A stretch of DNA of 64,000 nt from Coix lacryma-jobi var. lacryma-jobi (GCA_009763385.1 CM019826.1:63303790-63367789); one strand, 5' to 3'; positions 42,937-55,739 are shown, numbered from the stretch's first letter. Program-made: numbers and translations. Notes: generated by a model not told the origin, from the sequence alone.

Positions 42937-45900
42937 TGTGACGGAACGACCCTAATCCCATGGCCCACGTGTCCCTGCCAACCTCTGACAGCCGAACCCA
43001 TGTTCCATGTGATTAAGACCTGTTCGCCACCGGGCTACATCAGTGCCCAATGTCCGCAGGATCATCTCACAATTCGGTTACAGCATTGCATACTTTTACA
43101 AATAACATCAGAATAATGAGCGGAAGACTTAAATAACATTAGTTTTACAAAACAGGGTTCCAAATAGAAATTAAGGTGCAGTTATTACAAACCAAGTTCT
43201 GATAATAGAAATAAACATAGGCCACATAGTGGAGAACAGCAAAGATACTTATAATCACCCGACCCGAGGGTGTACAACTATTCTTCGGCCTCATCGGCCT
43301 CTTCCTGGACGATGGTCACGCAGCAGGGTGCAAGACACATCGGGGACTCTGTCATACCTGCAGCATGGGTAACAAACCCTGAGTACTGGGGTACTCAACA
43401 AGACTTACCCGACTAAAGAAAAAGGGAGAAGACTCAGGAATGAGAGGCTTAGGGTAGTCAAGGTAAGGCTTCAGCCAGATCAAGTATTTTGCAGAAAAAC
43501 ATTTTTGTAAATCTTATTTTATTTTGAAAGATTCAGTATTCCTCAATTCTTCATCATTCATGATTCATTTTACATTTCAAACATTCCTAGTTGAGAACCA
43601 CGCTCCGTTGACAGTCAGTGGACCAAGTCTCCATAACCGAGGAGCAACGTTAATCCGGATAAATAATACTCAGCTGAGGATCCCTATCCACACTGCATAT
43701 GTAGCACCCAAGCTTGCATATGCCAACTCGTCTACCACGATTCCTCCAAGATTGGGCCTGGTCCTACGCCACCCGGAAGTACAGTACACCACTCCTTTCC
43801 AGGTACGACGACCACGTGGGTACATGCTACTTCCGCCATCTCTCCACTCCCAGTGCGCGGTTGTCGGTCCAATAAAGGATTCCTCGGAGCCAGAGCTTTC
43901 CGTAGTATGTGAATAGTTACAAGTCTTGACCAGCAGGCCCCCATACGGATGGTCCCTAATTTTCCAGCCAGAACTATACCTTGGTTATATCTCACCCAAG
44001 CGTAATAGTCCTGTCAGTTTTTCAACCCTGTCCCATTCGGTGTCAACTGTTGAGTGCCGGACTACAACATGACGGCACCGTACGCGCGCACAACCTCTTC
44101 TCGACAATGACCACATGCTAGCTAGGCAAGCAGTCATCGAACGGGAAGTAAAGCCAAATTCCCATAAAGATTCTTAAGTGATCACACTTTTGAAAATGAC
44201 ATTTTATTGCAAGTCTAATTCAATAAGCATTGCTAAGCATTTTGCAAATACTTTTGAAAAACAGGTATCGGGTGTATCAGTGGTCAAGGTGGATAGTGCA
44301 TCAATTAGGATAGCACACAACTCCTATAAACCTAATGGAATAATTTAACTCAAAAGCATTTAAGGAAATCATTTTATAAATTCAAGGAAAGGGTTAAATG
44401 CACCGGGCTTGCCTTGAAGAGCAAAGACAGCAGGCTCGAAGGCGGCGGGGCGGTTGTCGGAGTTCGGGGTAGCCTCGGGGACAGGTTCGTCGGCGGCTGC
44501 CTCGATCTTGACTCCTTCTTCGGTGACTATACGAATGCAATGATGCATGCACATGAGTATGCTAGCATGAACAATGCAAAACAGGGCATACAACATGAAC
44601 CCTAATCACTTTTTTCTATTTTCCTTAATTATTTAAAAAGGTCATTTTATGAAGTTGCTCCAAAAATTACCAAATTAATCTCATAAGTTCATTATGGTGT
44701 AGATAGATGGTAAAACAAATTTCATAATTTTTGGAGGTCATTAAGGTGCTCAAATAAAATCAGACATTAATTAACAAAAGGCACTATTTAACAATTAAAG
44801 ATAAATGCTCAAAAATCAACTTGTTCCAAAAGACTTCAAAATTTCACCAGAGACTAAACATGGCATAGGAAGCTCACAAAAATTTGTCTCATGATTTTTG
44901 GAGTTATAAATAATTTTCTAAAAATCCAAAACCATCCATTTATTAATTAAAAAAAGGGGATTTTTCATTTTCAAATTCTTGCAGAAAAGTCAAGATTCAT
45001 ATTTTTATAAAATTCTACACAGAGCAAGGAGCATACCATATTTTTATCAAGATTTAAGGAACAACAGATTAATTCACACAAAAAAAAGAGAAAACAGAAC
45101 ACTATTCACAACTCCCAAAAAGGAAAAGGGCACTGTGCTCTTTCTTCGCAAGGCTCGGGCGAACGGGAGGCTCGGGCGAATCGGAAGACATGCGTTCGCC
45201 GAGGCCTGGCTCGAGCGAAGCGGGTTCGGTGAAACGGGCTCGGGCGAGGCGGAAGCGACTGCTTCGTCCGAGGCCTGGCTCGGAGGCTCGGGCGAGACCG
45301 AAAATGATCGTTTCGTCCGAGGCCTAGCTCGAGCGAAGCGGAGGGTGCGCAAGTCCGCTCGAGGCCTGGCTCGAGCAAAGTGGTGAGGGTCTGTCCGCTC
45401 GAGGCTCGGGCTCGGGCGAGACGGAAACGTGTGCTCGAGGCCTGGCTCGAGCCATAGTGAACGCGTGCGCCCGAGGCCTGGCTCGAGCTTTGCGCCGTTA
45501 AAAGGCAGAGACCGAGGGGGCTTCGAGTGCTTACCACGGTCGGAGACAGGGCTCGGCGGGGCGGTGGTTCGGCGGAGCGCTCCCGGCGGCGAGCGGCGTG
45601 CCGGCGACTCTGTGCACCAGGCACGGTTACCAGTAGTCGGTTAGGAACGCAATGAATCAAGGAATGAAGATTCAGGGTCAGAGAGAGAAGGGATGGAGCG
45701 ACGGCGGCGAATCCCGTCGATTCGAGACGGCGGCTTCTCACCGGAGCTGAGGAAGAAGGACTCGCGCTCGGCGGTGGGAGGCGGTAGCGGTGAAAATGGA
45801 GAGCTGGGAAGCTTCACGAACTCAAAGCGGAGCTGCTGGACTTGGTGGATGAGCGATGGAGGCTGTGGACTGTGCTGGCGACGGAGGCGGAGCTGAGTGA

Positions 45901-47070
45901 GAAGCTCGGGGCTCCGGCGGGCTTATATAGCCGCGGCCAGAGGCCGGTAGAGAGCACGGGGTGGGGTGGATAAGCTCGGCGAGAGCGTGCGCACTCGATT
46001 GCGCTCTGGCGGGAAGGACAGGCGTGCGTGCAGGGCCTGGGCGAAGGCTCGCCGGCGATGGCCACGCGGCGGCGACGCCCTGGGCACTATAGGGGACGGG
46101 TGTGGAGGTCAGCGCGTGCGCGTGCGGGGGCGGAATGATGGCGCGGACGCAGGCGGCTGGTCGGGGACAGACGAGCGGCTGCCAAACGCGTGGCGTGCGC
46201 AGCGCCGGAGGCTCGGCCACGGCCGGGGCCCTCCCCCTACGCGAGGAAGATGAACAGGGCTATGCCCTAGGGTTTGACTTTTTGGCTGGTATCTGTATTT
46301 TGCAAATTACTTCCAAAATTTGAACTGGGCAACAAAAACTCAAAACATCAAAGTTGTTCAGCAAAAAGAGATCTACAACTTTGTCAATATGAACATTTTC
46401 AAAATCCAAATAGTTTTCGAACCACATTTGAAAACAGAAAAGGAAACACTTTTGGGATTTGAATAAATTCAAAATTACTTTTGATTTTACACTGAAAGTT
46501 GGAAATCTGCAAACATGAAAGTTGTTCCTTTTATCAAAACCTACAACTTTGCTAATATACCATTTTTCTGAAACTCAATAGTTTTTGAATAAATTTTGAA
46601 AACTGAAAAGGGGACAAAAACTGGAATCTGAATGAATTTGGATTTACTTCAAACTTTGTACAGAAACTTGAAAATTTGTAAATACCAAAGTTGTTTCTCT
46701 TGGCCAGATCTACAACTTTGCTTTTTGGACCAACCTCAAATTTTGAATAATTTTTGAATTACAAAAAGAGGGAAAATCCAGGGTTTGGAAATCAGGGTTT
46801 TGCAAAGGGATTTGAAATCTGATTTTGATTTTTGAACTTTGGCCAACACAACAAAACTTCAAGACATCCAACTGAACAAGAATCACACAAAGCTAGGCAC
46901 AGAGGTGAAATTACTATTTTTGCCCTTATAGGAAGGTTGGGGCTTTTAGGGTTTTTGAAAAGAGATTGCTACACAAGTACTAAGCAAACATAAATGCAAG
47001 GCAAGAATGATTAATGACTAATGATGATGACATGTCAGGTTAATTACAGTTAAACACCAGAGGTGTTACA
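42937..47070 (-). repeat. Element H 5' LTR (4134 bp)
   Basis: Nearly identical to 33104-37238, with the same GAGGCCTGGCTCGAGC array (45201-45488) and three units of about 169 bp (46373, 46541, 46710). It is in inverted orientation to the C LTR at 47794-51726, only about 720 bases away. Confidence 0.94.
45923..45930 (-). promoter_or_regulatory. TATA box of element H 5' LTR
   Basis: Minus-strand CTATATAA in CGCGGCTATATAAGCC, at the place matching CTATAAAA in the C LTRs. It would drive the genomic RNA toward lower coordinates. Confidence 0.7.
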
Positions 47071-47075
47071 TAACA
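47071..47075. repeat. Target site duplication of element H, right copy
   Basis: TAACA, identical to 33099-33103. Confidence 0.96.
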
Positions 47076-47722
47076 GTTACCAAGAAAGCATCAAAATGGC
47101 ACCCTTTGAAGCAATGTACGGTCACCGTTGTCGTACACCTCTCAGTTGGTCTGAACCTGGAGAAAGGGAATTCTTTGGAGTTGACCTAGTAAAAGATATG
47201 GAAGAAAAAGTCAAGCAAATACAAGAGAATATGAAGATTGCACAGTCTCGACAGAAGAGTTATGCTGACAAAAGACGTCGACCTCTGAAGTTCCAAATCG
47301 GGGATTATGTGTATCTGAAGGTCTCACCCACCAAAGGAGTTACTCGTTTTGGAGTCAAGGGAAAGTTAGCACCACGCTATATTGGTCCCTTTGTAATTCT
47401 GGAACGTTGTGGCAAGGTAGCTTACAAATTGAAGTTGCCTGACCATCTTTCCACAGTCCATAATGTGTTTCACGTCTCCCAACTCAAGAAATGTCTCCAA
47501 ATGCCCGAACACTTGGTGGAAGTTGAGGGTGTGGAGTTAGAACCCGATCTGTCATACTCCTAGTATCCAGTTCGCGTGTTGGATTTCAAGGACCGTGTTA
47601 CCCGGAGGACTACCACAAGATGGTACAAGATCCAGTGGAACCAACACTCTGAAGAAGAGGCCACTTGGGAATCCGAGGACTTCTTGGCAAAGAGTTATCC
47701 CGACTTTCTCGATACTCTGTAG
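47075..47722 (+). pseudogene. gag-pol: Gag-Pol of element C, 3' part (integrase end, chromodomain)
   Basis: Continuation of the C frame after H: SYQESIKMAPFEAMYG, then RFGVKGKLAPRYIGPF and VFHVSQLKKCLQM, and a chromodomain-like end (YPVRVLDFKDRV, WYKIQWNQHSEEEATWE). A TAG at 47561-47563 stands where H has a Glu codon, just before the chromodomain-like part. The natural stop is 47720-47722. Confidence 0.92.
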
Positions 47723-47780
47723 ATGTAAAGTTTTGTTTTTGTCCTTCTTAAGACGCAGAATCTCGGGGCGAGATTTCTTT

Positions 47781-47793
47781 TAGGGGGGAAGGC
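47781..47793 (+). other. Polypurine tract of element C
   Basis: TAGGGGGGAAGGC adjoins the LTR start TGTAACACC. Same tract as in H. Confidence 0.88.
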
Positions 47794-50700
47794 TGTAACA
47801 CCTCTGGTGATTAATATGTAATTAACCTGACATGTCATCATCTTTATTCATTAATCATTCTTGCCATGCATTTATGTTTGCCTAATGCTTGTTTTGCATT
47901 TACCTTTTTCTGAGGTGACTTGTGTCAGTGATCTCTTTTTCAAAAACCCTAAAGGCCCAAATCCACCTATAAGTGCAAATTGGTAATTTCATCTCTGTGT
48001 CTAGCTTTGTGTGAATCTTGTTCAGTTGTGTGTCTTGATGTTTTGTTGTGTTGATCAAAGTTAAAAATCAGAAATAGAATTTAAATTCCTTTTGAAAAAC
48101 CCTAAATTTCCAAACTCTAGTTTTACCCCTCTTTTTCTAATTCAAAAACTATTCAAAATTTGAAGTTGGCCCAATAAGAAAAGTTGTAGACCTTGCATTA
48201 AGGAACAACTTTGGTGTTTGCAGATTTTCCAGTTTCAATACAAAATCAGAAGTAATTTTAAATTCTTTCAAACTTCAATTTTGTCCCCTTTTCAGTTTTC
48301 AAAATTATCTCAAAAACTATTGAGTTTCCGAAAAAGTTTATATTGGCAAAGTTGTAGATCTCAAAATTTTAAGCAACTTTGGTATTTTGAGTTTTCCTTG
48401 TGTAATTCAAATTTTTGGAGTATTTTCGAAAATTCAGAAAAGGAATGGGTGATGTCACTGCGCACGAACTTTAAAGCAGGGGGGGCCCCGGCCGCCGGCG
48501 GCGGAGCGCCGGCCACGCCGACCGGCTGACCCGCGCACGGTCAGCGCAGGCGCTCGACCTCCCCGGTCCCCTACCACCGCCTCGCCGACCCCTACCCTCC
48601 TCCTTTTCCCCTACGGCCGCGGACAGCGGGCCGCCGGCAAGCCGCCGCGCCGCGCGCGAGCTCCCTGCCCACGTCGCGCCGCCCTACCTTGCTCCCTATC
48701 TCCGTTAATGCCGCGCGAACGCTCCTCACCCCTCGCCCGGACCCCAGCGCCGCCCCGCGGCTATAAAAGCCGCCGAGCAACCCGCCATTGCCGCCACCGG
48801 CGCAACCCCGTCGACCCGAGCCACCGGACCGCCCCGGAGCCCGCTGAGCACACCATCGCCTTCGCCTTGAGCTTCTCCACCTTCCCGAGCAACCAATTTC
48901 ACCCCTCCGCCCCTCCTTTCACCGGCGCAAACAATCCGTCCCCGACTCCGGCGAACGGCCCCGCCGCAGTGAAGGGCGAAATTCGTCGCCGTGAGTGTTC
49001 CTCCCGTCCCTCCGACCCCCGTCCTCTTTTCCTCACCTCGGTGCGCTCCTAACCGCACACCGGTGATCCCTTTTGATGAACAGAGCCGCCGGAACGCTTG
49101 CTCGCCGCTGAAGAGCTCCGCCGAGGCCCCGCCGCCGTCGAACTCCCTTCTCCGACCCTTGCATCGCCTCGCCGTTCCTCGTTCCCGACTCCCGGTGAGC
49201 CCGCGAAGCTTCCCCTGCCCCCTGTTTTTCTAGCGTGTGGCCCGAGCGGCCGGTCCGCCGCGCGCTCTCGCCAGCGTGCGCGCCGAGCCCGCGGGGAAGA
49301 AGCACAGTGTCCCTTTTCTTTTTTTGAAAATGTGAATAGTGTTCTGTTTTCTCTTTTTTGTGAGAATTAATCTATTGCACCTTAAATCCTGAGAAAAATG
49401 TGGTATGCTCCTTGCATTGTGTAGTATTTTACAAAAATAAGAAACCCTACTTTTCTGCAAAAATTGGAAAATGAAAAATCCTTCTTTTAATGAAGAAATG
49501 GACGGTTTTAGATTTTTAGAAAATCATGTGTAGCCCCAAAGATCATGAGATAAATTTTTATGTGCTAGTTATGTCATGTTTAGTCTCTGGTAAAATTTTG
49601 AGGCCTTTTGGAGCAAGTTGATTTTTGGGCTTTTATTTTAATTGTTAAATAGTGCCTTTTGTTAATTAAATGTTTGATTTTTGTTAAGCACCTTAATGAT
49701 CTCCAAAAATTATGAAATTTGTTTTGTCATCTATTTATACCATAATGAACTTATGAGATTAATTGGGTAAATTTTGGAGCAACTGCATAAAATGACCTTT
49801 TTAAATAATTAGGAAAAATAGAAAAGCAATTAGGGTTCATGTTGTATGCCCTATGATGTGACTTTTGGGTTTGTTGTTGTTCATAGACCCCCACCCAGCT
49901 GGTCTATGATGTTTGTGATGCCATGCATGACTTACGCTTAAGTTTAGTAGATGATGCTTAATGGGTTTGATTAATCTTGCTTAGGGGTAGAGATAAGTAA
50001 CCTTATGTCCACTCTAGAAGTTACTTTCATGTTGGAAGGTTGTATTCTAGAATCAGTGGAATTGTCCTGCGCCTTAGCAAGTCTCTTGTTCCTGTTAGCA
50101 CCCTCATAAGCATACATCATTGCATATGTGTAGTGTCTGAAGGAGAAGGCATCAAAGTTGAAGCATCCGCTGACGAACCTACCCCCGAGGCGACCCCGAG
50201 CTCCGACACCTGCACTGCCGACCCCGAGCCTGTCCTCTTTGCTCTTCAAGGCAAGCCCCGGTGCATTTTAACCCTTCCTTGTTTTTATAAAAGTTTACTT
50301 AAAATGCCTTTGAGTTAAACTATTGCATTAGGTTATAGGAGTTGTGTGATGACCTATTGCCTGCACTATTTACCTCCACCGGCAAATACCCCGCCCTGTT
50401 TAAAAAAAAATTATTTGCAAAATGCTTAGTGATGCTATACAATAGATTTGCAATAAAAATGTCAATTTCAAAAGTGTGATCACTTAAAGAATTTTTATGG
50501 GAATTTGGCTTTACTCCCCGACTGCTGGCTAAGTATCTGATCCGTACCTAGTCAACAGCGAGGAGAGGTTGTCCAAGCGTACGGTGCCGTCATGTTGTAG
50601 TCCGGGACTCAACAGTTGACACCGACCGGGACAGGGTTGAAAAACTGACAGGACTATTACGCTTGGGTGAGATATAACCGAGGTATAGTTCTGGCAGAAA

Positions 50701-51726
50701 AATTAGGGACCATCCGTATGGGGGCCTGCTGGTCAAGACTTGTAACTATTCACATACTTCGGAAAGCTCTGGCTCCGAGGACTCCTTAATTGGGACCGAC
50801 AACCGCGCACTGGGAGTGGCGAGATGGCGGAAGTAGCTTGTACCCACGTGGTCGTCGTGCCTGGATATGAGTGGTGTACTGTACTTCCGGGTGGCGTAGG
50901 ACCGGTCCAATCTTGGAGGAATCGTGGTAGACGAGTTGGCATATGCAAGCTTGGGTGCTACATATGCAGTGTGGATAGGAATCCTCAGCTGAGTATTATT
51001 TATCCGGATTAACGTTGCTCCTCGGTTATGGAGACTTGGTCACTGACTGTCAACGAAGAGTGGTTCTCAACTAGGTATGTTTTGGAAGGTAAAATGAATC
51101 ATGAACAATGAAGAAATGAGAAATACTTGAATCTTTCCAAAAATGGCACGAGGTTTACAAAATGCTTTTCTGCAAAATACTTGGTCTTGCTTAAGCCTTA
51201 CCTTGACTACCCTAAGCCTCTCATCCCTGAGTCTTCTTCCTTTTCTTTAGTCGGGTAAGTCTTGTTGAGTACCCCAGTACTCAGGGTTTTGTTACCCATG
51301 CTGCAGGTATGACCGAGTCCCCGATGTGTCTTGCGCCCTGCTGCATGACCATCGTCCAGGAAGAGGCCGATGAGGCCGATGAATAAGTGTACACCCTCGG
51401 GCTGGGTGATCTTGAGTATCTCTATTTTGTTGTACTCCGCTACGTTGCCTATTTTCTATTATCCGAACTTGGTTTGTAATAACTGCACCTTTAATCTTAT
51501 TTGGAACCTCGGTTTGTAAAACTAATGTTATTTAAGTCTTCCGCTCTGTATTCCGATGTTATTTGTAAAAGTATCCAGTGTTGTAACCGAATGGTGAGAT
51601 GATCCTGCGGACGATGGGCGCTGATGCAGCCCGGTGACGAACTGTCTTGGTCACATGGGACATAGGATCGGCTGTCAGAGGCTGACAGGGACCTGTGGGC
51701 CATGGGATTAGGACCGTTCCGCCACA
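47794..51726 (+). repeat. Element C 3' LTR, shared with partial copy C2 (3933 bp)
   Basis: Pairs with 24137-28087 over its full length; ends CCGTTCCGCCACA. It is followed by a primer site and internal sequence, not a target duplication, so it serves as both the 3' LTR of C and the 5' LTR of C2. Confidence 0.93.
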
Positions 51727-52747
51727 GAGTGGTATCAGAGCATCTCACTATAACGTTGTAGTGTTCTTGCGAAAACTTCAAAAGATCTTTGAGTCCAAAC
51801 AAACTAAACTTGACTATTTCTGAGTCCAAATTGCTTCTCTCATCTTGTCTTATATATGGCAACACTAGTTAGCAAGACAACATGTTTTAAGCCCTACGTA
51901 CTTTATCTCTTTGGCATTGCCTTGTTCCGTAGAAACGAATCATGCATCATATCATATTCACTTAAGTTAATAATAACTTCCTCTCTAAGCTGGTGTACCT
52001 TTTTCTTGCTAGCCTTTTTACTCCTCATCCAACTTACCTTATCCAGACATGGCTCGTATCAAGCTGACTGCTCGCAAGTCGACTGGACCCAATGGTGCGC
52101 CGCGCCACCAACTAGCACCACGCACTGGAGAAGAGACTGGCGAAGCCTCCAACGGTCGTCGCTTTCCCCGTTGCACCCACAAACACCTAAAGGAGGAGAT
52201 CAAGAATCTGAAGGCTGAGCTGGAGAACTTGGAGCATGACTTCTACCACTCACGCCTGGAGTTCTATGAGGCCCGAGCCTCCCTGGAGCAGGCCAACCGG
52301 AACGTGATTCGCTCCATCCAGCAGCGCGATGCCACTTGGATTCGCGAGGACGTCACCAGGGCCGAGCTTCACAGACTACGGCAGTACACAACTCAGATTG
52401 AACAGTTCAATGATATGCTTCATGAGGAGGTACACCAGCTGCACAACCAACTCCACCCCGTGGTTCCCCCGGTTGTCGAGGACCCTGAGGACGGAATAGT
52501 GGAAGAGCCGGACGTGGAGTAGGAGCCAGGCATGGACGAGGAGATTGAACCTGCCGTGAACATCCACGCCGAAAACGAGGACGAGGAGGTTGAGCCTGAG
52601 CTCATCTTCGAGGAAGACGACGACGAGGACATGATCATCATCGATGAAGACTAGACTCATTGTTAGAGTATGGAGATCCCGTGTGTCTGTACCACCTGCT
52701 TACCTAAACCCTTAGTCTAGGTTTGGGGGCGCTAGTCTGCCTTTTGT
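51727..52747 (+). mobile_element. Partial internal region C2 of a second gypsy copy
   Basis: Begins with the primer site TGGTATCAGAGC (51730-51741) and follows the C leader and ORF1 closely. It stops matching after CTTTTGTTAAG at about 52750, 90 bases past ORF1 and before gag. A deletion there joins it to the 3' untranslated region of copia D. Confidence 0.88.
52049..52654 (+). pseudogene. ORF1 of C2, late nonsense codon
   Basis: Third copy of the H3-tail-like ORF, again 202 codons to the natural stop. The N-terminal 13 residues are unchanged. A TAG at 52520-52522 replaces a CAG Gln codon at the start of the acidic part, so a 157-residue product would lack most of the acidic tail. Near the N-terminus a Val17 to Ala change and one silent change separate it from C. 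Confidence 0.85.
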
Positions 52748-53271
52748 TAAGGGGGAGAGAAAGTTACTCAAAGATAAAATGAAGGGGATCAAAATGATCA
52801 AAAATTTGAAAATGCATTGCACAATTTTTTAACTTTATATCCATGCTTGAGTGGTGTATGCTACAAATAGAACTTGAGTGATGATTTGTAAACTAGCATG
52901 CATAGATGGTAGCTAAATATAATGTGTATTGCAAGTGGTACTAGAGCCCTTGCATATAATGTTGATCTCATGAGGTGTCTAGTTTCTTGTGTTTACAAGT
53001 ACATACAAGTGGAATCTAGCTAACCATGGTGCTAAGGATGGTATATTTGTGCACTTCGATTAGTGTCACGCTTCAAAGGTCCATTCTTTATACCTTGGCA
53101 TCATTTGATATTATTGCTCTCCCACATTTCATATCTATGCATATGTGTCGAACTTGAACCAAACGATATAGCACATATGTAGGGGAGCTAATAATATCAA
53201 AAAAGGTGACTGAAATTTTCAAATACATATCTTTGTAAAAGGTTGTCATCAGTTACCAGAAAGGGGGAGAT
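52748..53271 (+). other. 3' untranslated region and polypurine tract of copia D
   Basis: AT-rich, no gene. Ends in AAGGGGGAGAT (53261-53271) against the LTR start TGAAAGTCC. Confidence 0.7.
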
Positions 53272-55152
53272 TGAAAGTCCTTGTTTGGTTTTGGATAATT
53301 GATGTCACCTATTTCACTAACCTTTGTCATGAAGTGATTATGAGCTAGGTTAGTACACACCAAGTATGGGAGCTAGATGATGGCCATGGTGTTGATAGTG
53401 ATGACCAAAAGATGGATCGAGTGCTCCATATTTGGAAAAGAAGAAGAGAAAAGCAAAACCCTATGGACATCAAGGCAAAGGTGTAAATAAGGATTTTGTT
53501 TTGGCACTCAAGACACCATAGAGGGTGTGAGTGTGTTTAGGATCGATAGCAATACTATCAAGAGGAGAGTATCTCATTGATTGCGGTTATCAAGTGCCAC
53601 TAGGTAAATTCATACATGCATTTGCATTAGGACCTAGTGTGACTAACAAAACCCTTGGAAAATGCTTTGAAAAATGCTAACACACGTGCACAAGTGACAA
53701 AACATTTTAGTGTTGGCACATGGAAGCAAGGGTGTAAGATAGAAGTTGAAAAGAGGCAAATCTGAGCTATTTTGCATTGACTGGACGTTGGTCCATAAGT
53801 GACCAGACGGGTCCGGTAGCAAACCCTAGGGTCAGCTGTGTTTTTCAGCTCTGACCGGGCGCTGCTAGAGAAAATGGCTGGACTCGACCATGGGTGCGCC
53901 TGGTCAGTGATGACGTAGCTAGAAATAGTCAGCAGGTGCTGACCGGACGCTGGGGGCGTCTGATCACTCCTGACTGGATGCCTCCAATCCGTGATTTTCC
54001 TCTCTGGAACCTCTCTAGATTGGACCGGACGCTGCAGGGCGAGCGTCCGATCGATTTCATCGGTGCGTCCGGTCCAACATTAATAGGTGCGTGATTGAAA
54101 ATAGTCATTGGAATCGAGCGGTAGAATTCGTTTTGGCTGGACATGTGGCGCTCATCAAGCAACCGGACGCTGGGGGTGAGCGTCCGTTCAGCTCGACAAG
54201 CGTGTCCGCTAACAGCTATTTCTGCCTAACGGCTATCCCACTTGTGTGGGGGCTATATAAGGTGCTTGGCTGGCTTGAAATTGCTCTCTCTTGCACATTT
54301 TGATACTCTATCATCCTTGTGAGCTTTTCTAAGCATCCCAACTCATCTCTAGACTCGAATTTGTGATTCCAAGTGATATTGAGTGATTCCAAGTGCATTT
54401 GCTTGTGAGTTTGCATCTAGTGGCACTTGGGGATCATTGTTCCTATGGTTTTCTCATTACTCTTGGTGGTTGCCGCCACCTAAATGGCTTGGAGCAGCAG
54501 AGGAGATTTGGCATGAGTTGGTGATTGTTCGTGGCCATCTCCCAGTGATTTATGAGGGGTGTTGTACCTTCCTCGGCGAAGAGCCAAAGGTAACTCTAGT
54601 AAATTACGTGTGTCATTGAGTTACCTCCATTTGCGGGTCAGTTCATGTGGCGCTCAGGTGTTGAGCTAGGTTTGTGAAACACCTATTAGCCACCGAACCA
54701 CCAATTGGTTGGTCGACACAACGGGGACTTGCGTGCCGGCAAGCACGTGAACCTCGGGAGAAAAATCATTGTCTCTTGCCTCTTTGGCTATCTCCCGGAT
54801 GTCATTGGCGTTCATATTGCGATTGATCATCTCTTGCCGGTGTTGGTATTTCTCTCTATCTTTTGCATTACATTCTTTACTTCTTGTGTAGTGCTAGTTG
54901 CTGCTAGAAGTAGATCTCTAATTATAAGTAATTATTTCTTGCTAGCTCACTAGTTTAGAAAGTAGTGACATAGTTCTTGTGTGCCATAGTGATTATAATG
55001 TACTAGAATTGCTTGGATAGGTGGCTTGCAACACTTGGTAGAGCTAGAGCAAAAAACTTCACTTCATAATTGTCTAATTATTTGCTCTAAGTGTTTTGTA
55101 AAATTTTTATTAGGCTATCCACCCCCCCGGTCTAGCCATTTTGGACCTTTCA
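53272..55152 (+). repeat. Element D 3' LTR (1881 bp)
   Basis: Starts TGAAAGTCCTTG and ends GGACCTTTCA, giving near-perfect terminal inversion (TGAAAGTCC / GGACCTTTCA). Contains repeated ACCGGACGCTG and GCGTCCGGTC words at 53780-54190 and a TATATAA box at 54254-54260. Unrelated to the A/E/F LTR termini. Confidence 0.88.
54254..54260 (+). promoter_or_regulatory. TATA box of element D LTR
   Basis: TATATAA in GGGGGCTATATAAGGTGC, just after the CCGGACGC word array; a plausible core promoter. Confidence 0.6.
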
Positions 55153-55739
55153 GTTGGCCCAAGTGTGTGTTACACTATCTTCAAACCTATCATGGCTTAC
55201 CCATGTATTAAGTATTAGTCTATTTTTGCAGTCATGTTATCTTGCCTATGTCCCTGCTAGAGGCTTTTACACCATGCCTTCCTTTGGGAAAATATAAATG
55301 AACAATACCTGAATACTCCCGGGTGAAATGCTACAATGATATTTTTGTGCGCTTGCAAACTTGTTCTCAGAACTATTGTTAAGGTATTTCTTAGCGGTGT
55401 TGCCAAATTTAGCAACGATGTTAAGAAATGACAATAACAGTTTGGCAGTCCTCCATAGTCCACCTCCTGTTTGTAGGTATAGTGGGTCCCAAAGTTATGA
55501 AGGAAGAATATATTCCTGTAGTCCTTTGTAGTACACCTTCCTAGAATACAACTCTATATTAAGTTAGAAGTCCTCTTTATGCTCCTTTTTATCTTTAACC
55601 TTATTTCTTCCCTAGTTAAGTTAGTTCATTGTTAATCTCACATGTTTCCCTGTGGATACGATACTCAAAATACTCTATTGAAAGGCTACAACAATACTCC
55701 ATGCACTTGCAGATTTATTTGTGAACATAAGAAATACCA
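55153..55739. other. Unassigned AT-rich DNA
   Basis: No ORF, LTR end or known motif recognised. The first bases, GTTGG, are the candidate target duplication of element D, with no partner visible. Confidence 0.4.

Larger units (their letters stand above)
33104..47070 (-). mobile_element. Gypsy element H (chromovirus), intact, inserted in C
   Basis: 13,967-bp minus-strand element with 4134/4135-bp LTRs, a perfect TAACA target duplication, primer site, ORF1, an uninterrupted 1486-residue Gag-Pol and a polypurine tract. The LTRs differ by roughly 1% by eye, so insertion is recent. It is the same family as C, in the opposite orientation. All parts needed for autonomous movement are present. Confidence 0.95.
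24137..51726 (+). mobile_element. Gypsy element C (chromovirus, Tekay/Del-like), split by H
   Basis: Plus-strand LTR-to-LTR element: 5' LTR 24137-28087, primer site, H3-tail-like ORF, gag-pol (interrupted), polypurine tract, 3' LTR 47794-51726. Pol order is protease, RT, RNase H, integrase, then a chromodomain-like end, hence Ty3/gypsy chromovirus. Three nonsense codons in gag-pol make it inactive. Element H of the same family is inserted in the integrase region. Its 3' LTR continues into a further internal region (C2), not into flanking DNA. Confidence 0.9.
23642..55152 (+). mobile_element. Copia element D, 3' part, split by gypsy elements
   Basis: Plus-strand copia element. RNase H (23642-24136) is on the left; its 3' untranslated region (52748-53271), polypurine tract and 3' LTR (53272-55152) are on the right. 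The 28.6 kb between is the gypsy cluster C/C2/H. Its 5' part is missing upstream of 23642. That the two halves belong to one element is inferred from orientation and order. Confidence 0.75.
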
